A stretch of 64,000 bases of DNA, taken from Larkinella terrae. GTDB lineage: Bacteria > Bacteroidota > Bacteroidia > Cytophagales > Spirosomataceae. Position numbers and translations under genes: made by a program. Location of the stretch: the NCBI RefSeq assembly GCF_009668025.1, contig NZ_WJXZ01000011.1, positions 173,055 through 237,054 on the forward strand, given 5' to 3'. Numbering within the stretch: position 1 is the first letter of the stretch; each line of letters starts with the position of its first letter. Shown one piece after another: positions 63,966-64,000 of the stretch. The notes below the pieces were generated by a model that was not told the DNA's origin, ran no database searches, and saw only the letters and a program-made list of their open reading frames with translations.

Positions 63966-64000
63966 ATCGGTACGCAACTAAGCTTGAATTGCGTACCGAT
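63966..64000. repeat. Perfect inverted repeat at the window edge
   Basis: ATCGGTACGCAA at 63966-63977 and TTGCGTACCGAT at 63989-64000 are perfect complements around an 11-base loop. The left arm also pairs with the preceding GCGTGCC around ATC. The repeat probably continues beyond base 64,000. Confidence 0.75.

Overview
The window looks like a chromosomal segment of a Bacteroidota bacterium of the order Cytophagales, probably near Spirosoma/Larkinella (Spirosomataceae). This is inferred from two SusC-type receptors (one with SusD), an ECF-sigma/FecR pair, LytS/LytTR signalling, DUF4421/DUF2141/DUF2846 proteins, starts that mostly lack Shine-Dalgarno sequences, and promoters of the TTG-N17..20-TAnnTTTG type. 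No rRNA, tRNA, CRISPR array, phage or transposase gene was seen. The window is gene-dense with mixed strands and is mostly GC-rich. AT-rich pockets lie at about 11.9-12.75, 23.3-23.8 and 26.9-28.2 kb.

Layout. 1-6.2 kb: a SusC receptor with an N-terminal STN domain (its 3' end lies outside the window), its FecR anti-sigma factor and a FecI-like sigma factor, with a metallophosphoesterase gene inserted on the opposite strand. 6.3-10.7 kb: pyrimidine uptake and reduction (NCS1 permease, preT, preA). 10.8-17.1 kb: cold-shock protein, secreted cyclophilin, a low-GC beta-barrel, phosphosulfolactate synthase with DedA, a PaaI-like thioesterase, an aldo/keto reductase and a secreted DUF6683-like protein. 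17.1-20.0 kb: a histidine kinase, a receiver, and a receiver fused to a class III nucleotide cyclase. 20.1-26.9 kb: a TetR regulator and a TolC/MFP/RND efflux operon. 27.3-30.6 kb: Crp-like regulator, DUF2141 protein, guaB and an unknown gene. 30.6-40.2 kb: a YncE-type propeller/phosphatase lipoprotein, a DUF1772 protein, a second susCD pair, and a Crp-like regulator with an ester-cyclase-like gene. 40.2-47.7 kb: DUF72, a secreted MBL-fold protein, an envelope-protein/LytS/LytTR operon, a GH16 glucanase and a DUF4421 protein. 47.9-52.4 kb: a bacteriophytochrome, response regulator and heme oxygenase operon, then a convergent PAS kinase. 52.5-64 kb: a KdgF-like cupin, a DUF1338 dioxygenase, a PIN-domain toxin-antitoxin pair, a GH20 hexosaminidase, a propeller-sensor kinase, a ferredoxin and its reductase, and a PKD/beta-helix lipoprotein.

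The most striking observation is inside the efflux operon. A 489-bp segment carries one gene, a four-helix-bundle (23S rRNA intervening-sequence type) protein. Its ends are 28-bp inverted repeats matching at 26 of 28 positions, and AAATT lies directly at both sides. Removing the segment with one AAATT restores an exact 4-bp ATGA stop/start overlap between the membrane-fusion-protein and RND-pump genes. This is the expected signature of a small mobile element inserted at a translationally coupled junction, although no transposase is encoded.

Other DNA-level signals are several dispersed families of intergenic hairpin repeats, a strongly over-represented heptamer AAAACCG/CGGTTTT in coding and non-coding DNA, a palindromic TetR operator filling the spacer of the regulator's own promoter with a second copy before tolC, and a TGTGA-N6-TCACA site placed where an activator would sit at the ester-cyclase promoter.
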